Positions 40,012 to 41,561 of a stretch of DNA of 41,561 bases are shown in pieces (position 1 is the first letter of the stretch; the number at the start of each line of letters is the position of its first letter). Under the pieces are notes generated by a model. It had not been told where the DNA came from, made no database searches, and was given only the letters and a program-made list of their open reading frames with translations. This DNA is from an uncultured Collinsella sp. (lineage in GTDB: Bacteria > Actinomycetota > Coriobacteriia > Coriobacteriales > Coriobacteriaceae). Location: NCBI GenBank assembly GCA_900544425.1, contig UQUX01000003.1, positions 1 to 41,561 of the forward strand, given 5' to 3'. A program made the translations under genes and the position numbers.

Positions 40012-41274
40012 GTGCAAAATACCAAGCAAAAGTCGGGCACCAAGCAAAAGTTGACCATCGCGGCCATCTTTGGCGCTATGGGTCCCGGTCTGCTGGCGGC
40101 GCTTTCGGGCAATGACGCCGGCGGCATTGCAACGTATTCCAGCGCGGGCGCCAGCTATGGCTACAAGATGCTCTGGATGCTTCCCGTCATGACTGTGCTG
40201 CTCATCGTGACGCAGGAGACCGCGGCGCGCTGCGGCTGCGTCACGGGCAAGGGCCTGGCATCGCTCATTCGCGAGCGCTTTGGCGTGCGCAAGAGTGTAC
40301 TTGCTATGGCGGCGCTGTTGATCGCCAACACAGCCGTGACCATTTCGGAGTTTGCGGGTATTGCGAGCGGCCTTGCCCTCTTTGGCGTGCCGGCGAGCAT
40401 CTCGGTGCCGTTGGTGGCGCTGCTGGTGTGGATGCTTACCATGTCGGGTAGTTTCCAGCGCATCGAGAAGATTCTGCTGCTGGTGAGCTGCGTGTTCGTG
40501 ACCTATATTGTCGCCGCGTTCATGGCTGGCCCCAACTGGGGTGAGGTCGCGGTCGACCTGGTCGTGCCTAACATTCAAAATGACCCCAGCTACGTGTCGC
40601 TCGTGGTCGCAACGATCGGTACCACCATCGCGCCGTGGATGATTTTCTTGGCGCAGAACAACGTGGTCGATAAGAACGCGGGCGAGGACGATATCGTGCT
40701 GCAGCGCATCGATACTGTGAGCGGCTCGCTTGCCGCCGATATCATTGCCGGCTTTATTATCATCACGACCGGTACGGTGTTGTTCCCGGCGGGTATTCAG
40801 ATTAGCGATGCCGCCGATGCTGCCCGCGCGCTGGAGCCTATTGCGGGTCAGTGGTCCACGGTACTGTTTGCCTCGGGCCTGGTCGCGGCGAGCTTCTTGG
40901 CCGCCTGCGTGCTGCCGGGCGTTACGTCGAGCGCTATCTGCGAGGCATTTGGCTGGGAGCGCGGTGCCGACCGCAGCTGGGACGAGGCCCCGGTTTACCG
41001 CGGCATCATTACGGCCATCATCGGTATCTCTGCCGTGCTGGTGCTTATGCCCGGCGTCGATCTGTTCCAGATTATGATGACCTCGCAGGTCATCAATGGC
41101 GTGCTACTGCCCGTGGTTCTGGTGTTTCAGGTGGTTATCGCCGCCGACCGTCACATCATGGGTGCCAACCGCAATGGCCGCGTGTGGAACGTGCTCACTT
41201 GGGCGACTATCGCCGTGATTACGGTGCTGACAGTCGTCATGTTTGTGCTGCAAGCGATGGGCTACAGCGCTTAA
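40012..41274 (+). CDS. Nramp-related transporter, probably Mg2+-type (NRMT-like)
   Basis: The 420-residue membrane protein has about eleven helices and the SLC11/Nramp fold pattern MGPGLLAALSGNDAGGIATY in helix 1. The transition-metal motif D-P-G-N reads D-A-G-G (D35-G38), and the helix-6 M-P-H motif reads A-P-W (IAPWMIF). Loss of the Met that selects Mn2+/Fe2+ is, from memory, the mark of the Nramp-related magnesium transporters, one of which was characterised from Eggerthella lenta. Close coupling to an MgtE-like gene supports Mg2+. The GTG at 40012 with TAGGTGG upstream is the best start; the frame extends into the preceding gene. Confidence 0.85.
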   Translation: MQNTKQKSGTKQKLTIAAIFGAMGPGLLAALSGNDAGGIATYSSAGASYGYKMLWMLPVMTVLLIVTQETAARCGCVTGKGLASLIRERFGVRKSVLAMAALLIANTAVTISEFAGIASGLALFGVPASISVPLVALLVWMLTMSGSFQRIEKILLLVSCVFVTYIVAAFMAGPNWGEVAVDLVVPNIQNDPSYVSLVVATIGTTIAPWMIFLAQNNVVDKNAGEDDIVLQRIDTVSGSLAADIIAGFIIITTGTVLFPAGIQISDAADAARALEPIAGQWSTVLFASGLVAASFLAACVLPGVTSSAICEAFGWERGADRSWDEAPVYRGIITAIIGISAVLVLMPGVDLFQIMMTSQVINGVLLPVVLVFQVVIAADRHIMGANRNGRVWNVLTWATIAVITVLTVVMFVLQAMGYSA

Positions 41275-41292
41275 CGCCCACTTTTGCTTCCG

Positions 41293-41327
41293 AACAGGCC
41301 GCAGCGATGGGCTGCGGCCTGTTTTTT
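41293..41327 (+). terminator. Rho-independent terminator after the Nramp-related gene
   Basis: AACAGGCCGCAGC, loop GATGG, GCTGCGGCCTGTT and a T-run: a 13-bp perfect stem ending the two-gene operon. Confidence 0.92.
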
Positions 41328-41419
41328 GTCTGCTATAGGGTGTTAGTTATATAGCAATGGACAAAAAATGCCAAATATGAGTACTGTTGCTAAGTGAATA
41401 GCATTTACATCCTAAAAGA

Positions 41420-41449
41420 TAATGAACATAGCCTTTAGTATGTTCATTA
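41420..41449. promoter_or_regulatory. Inverted repeat in AT-rich region at the window end
   Basis: TAATGAACATA, eight bases, TATGTTCATTA: an 11-bp perfect inverted repeat. The surrounding 41335-41561 stretch is AT-rich with no gene visible, and may be the promoter region of a gene beyond the window. Confidence 0.4.
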
Positions 41450-41561
41450 AAATTGGCTCCAATACGCCTTAACCAGTCAGGTTGGCTGCTTTAGGGGGTT
41501 GTAGGGGTCGCTCGGACGTCATTTTGGGTGGTTTTGCCTGCTACTAAAATGATAACAGTAC

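Overview
The window is a dense, high-GC bacterial chromosome segment. Gene content and style point to class Coriobacteriia, most likely a Collinsella-like gut anaerobe: an Ech-type [NiFe] hydrogenase, a fused-ATPase ECF vitamin transporter, a fused FolP-FolK, an Nramp-related transporter of the type known from Eggerthella, Ala/Glu-rich protein tails, and many intergenic palindromic repeats. The taxonomic call is an inference from these features, not from a search.

Layout. 1-4717: the start of glmU on the minus strand, divergent from an ECF transporter operon (T subunit, fused double ATPase, S subunit). 4718-9109: exonuclease III (minus), a CobB-type sirtuin, a folate gene (folP-folK) with a large insertion, and a degenerate biotin-ligase-like protein. 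9110-12865: coaX (minus), initiator tRNA-Met, a remarkably regular repeat array, and a two-module flavin/Fe-S reductase of the FadH/old-yellow-enzyme type. 12866-13744: an AT-richer stretch with a broken transposase-OrfA-like gene. 13890-19528: an Ech hydrogenase operon (fused A-B membrane subunit, C, D, E, F). 19529-20327: an intergenic block of three large palindromic elements. 20328-25626: a NarL-type two-component system divergent from a three-gene ABC-2 exporter. 25880-29268: a MacB/LolD-type ATPase with an FtsX-type permease. 29513-32716: a DUF362 ferredoxin, a membrane-anchored alpha/beta hydrolase (minus) and a hemolysin-III protein. 32827-37830: a CNNM/CorC-like protein, a stand-alone cyanophycin-synthetase-N-like protein, YtxH and PRC-barrel proteins, and a NodB-fold protein lacking its metal ligands. 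38159-41274: a MgtE-like CBS protein and an Nramp-related transporter, probably a Mg2+ module.

How the genes work together. The hydrogenase (with its own EchF ferredoxin) and the DUF362 ferredoxin point to fermentative electron disposal and ion-gradient formation. The two-component pair and the divergent exporter look like one sensing/export unit. The last two genes share a structured leader and probably handle Mg2+. The most unusual material is intergenic: (i) eight 15-bp arms in alternating orientation every 40-41 bp behind the fMet tRNA; (ii) three 154-160-bp palindromes whose arms differ between copies yet remain complementary; (iii) a composite GGGGACAGTC / AGTCATTTAAG repeat after both ABC operons; (iv) a short inverted-repeat-bounded insertion that has become the linker of the fused ECF ATPase. 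Calls come from reading the sequence and from memory of protein families; no search was run.
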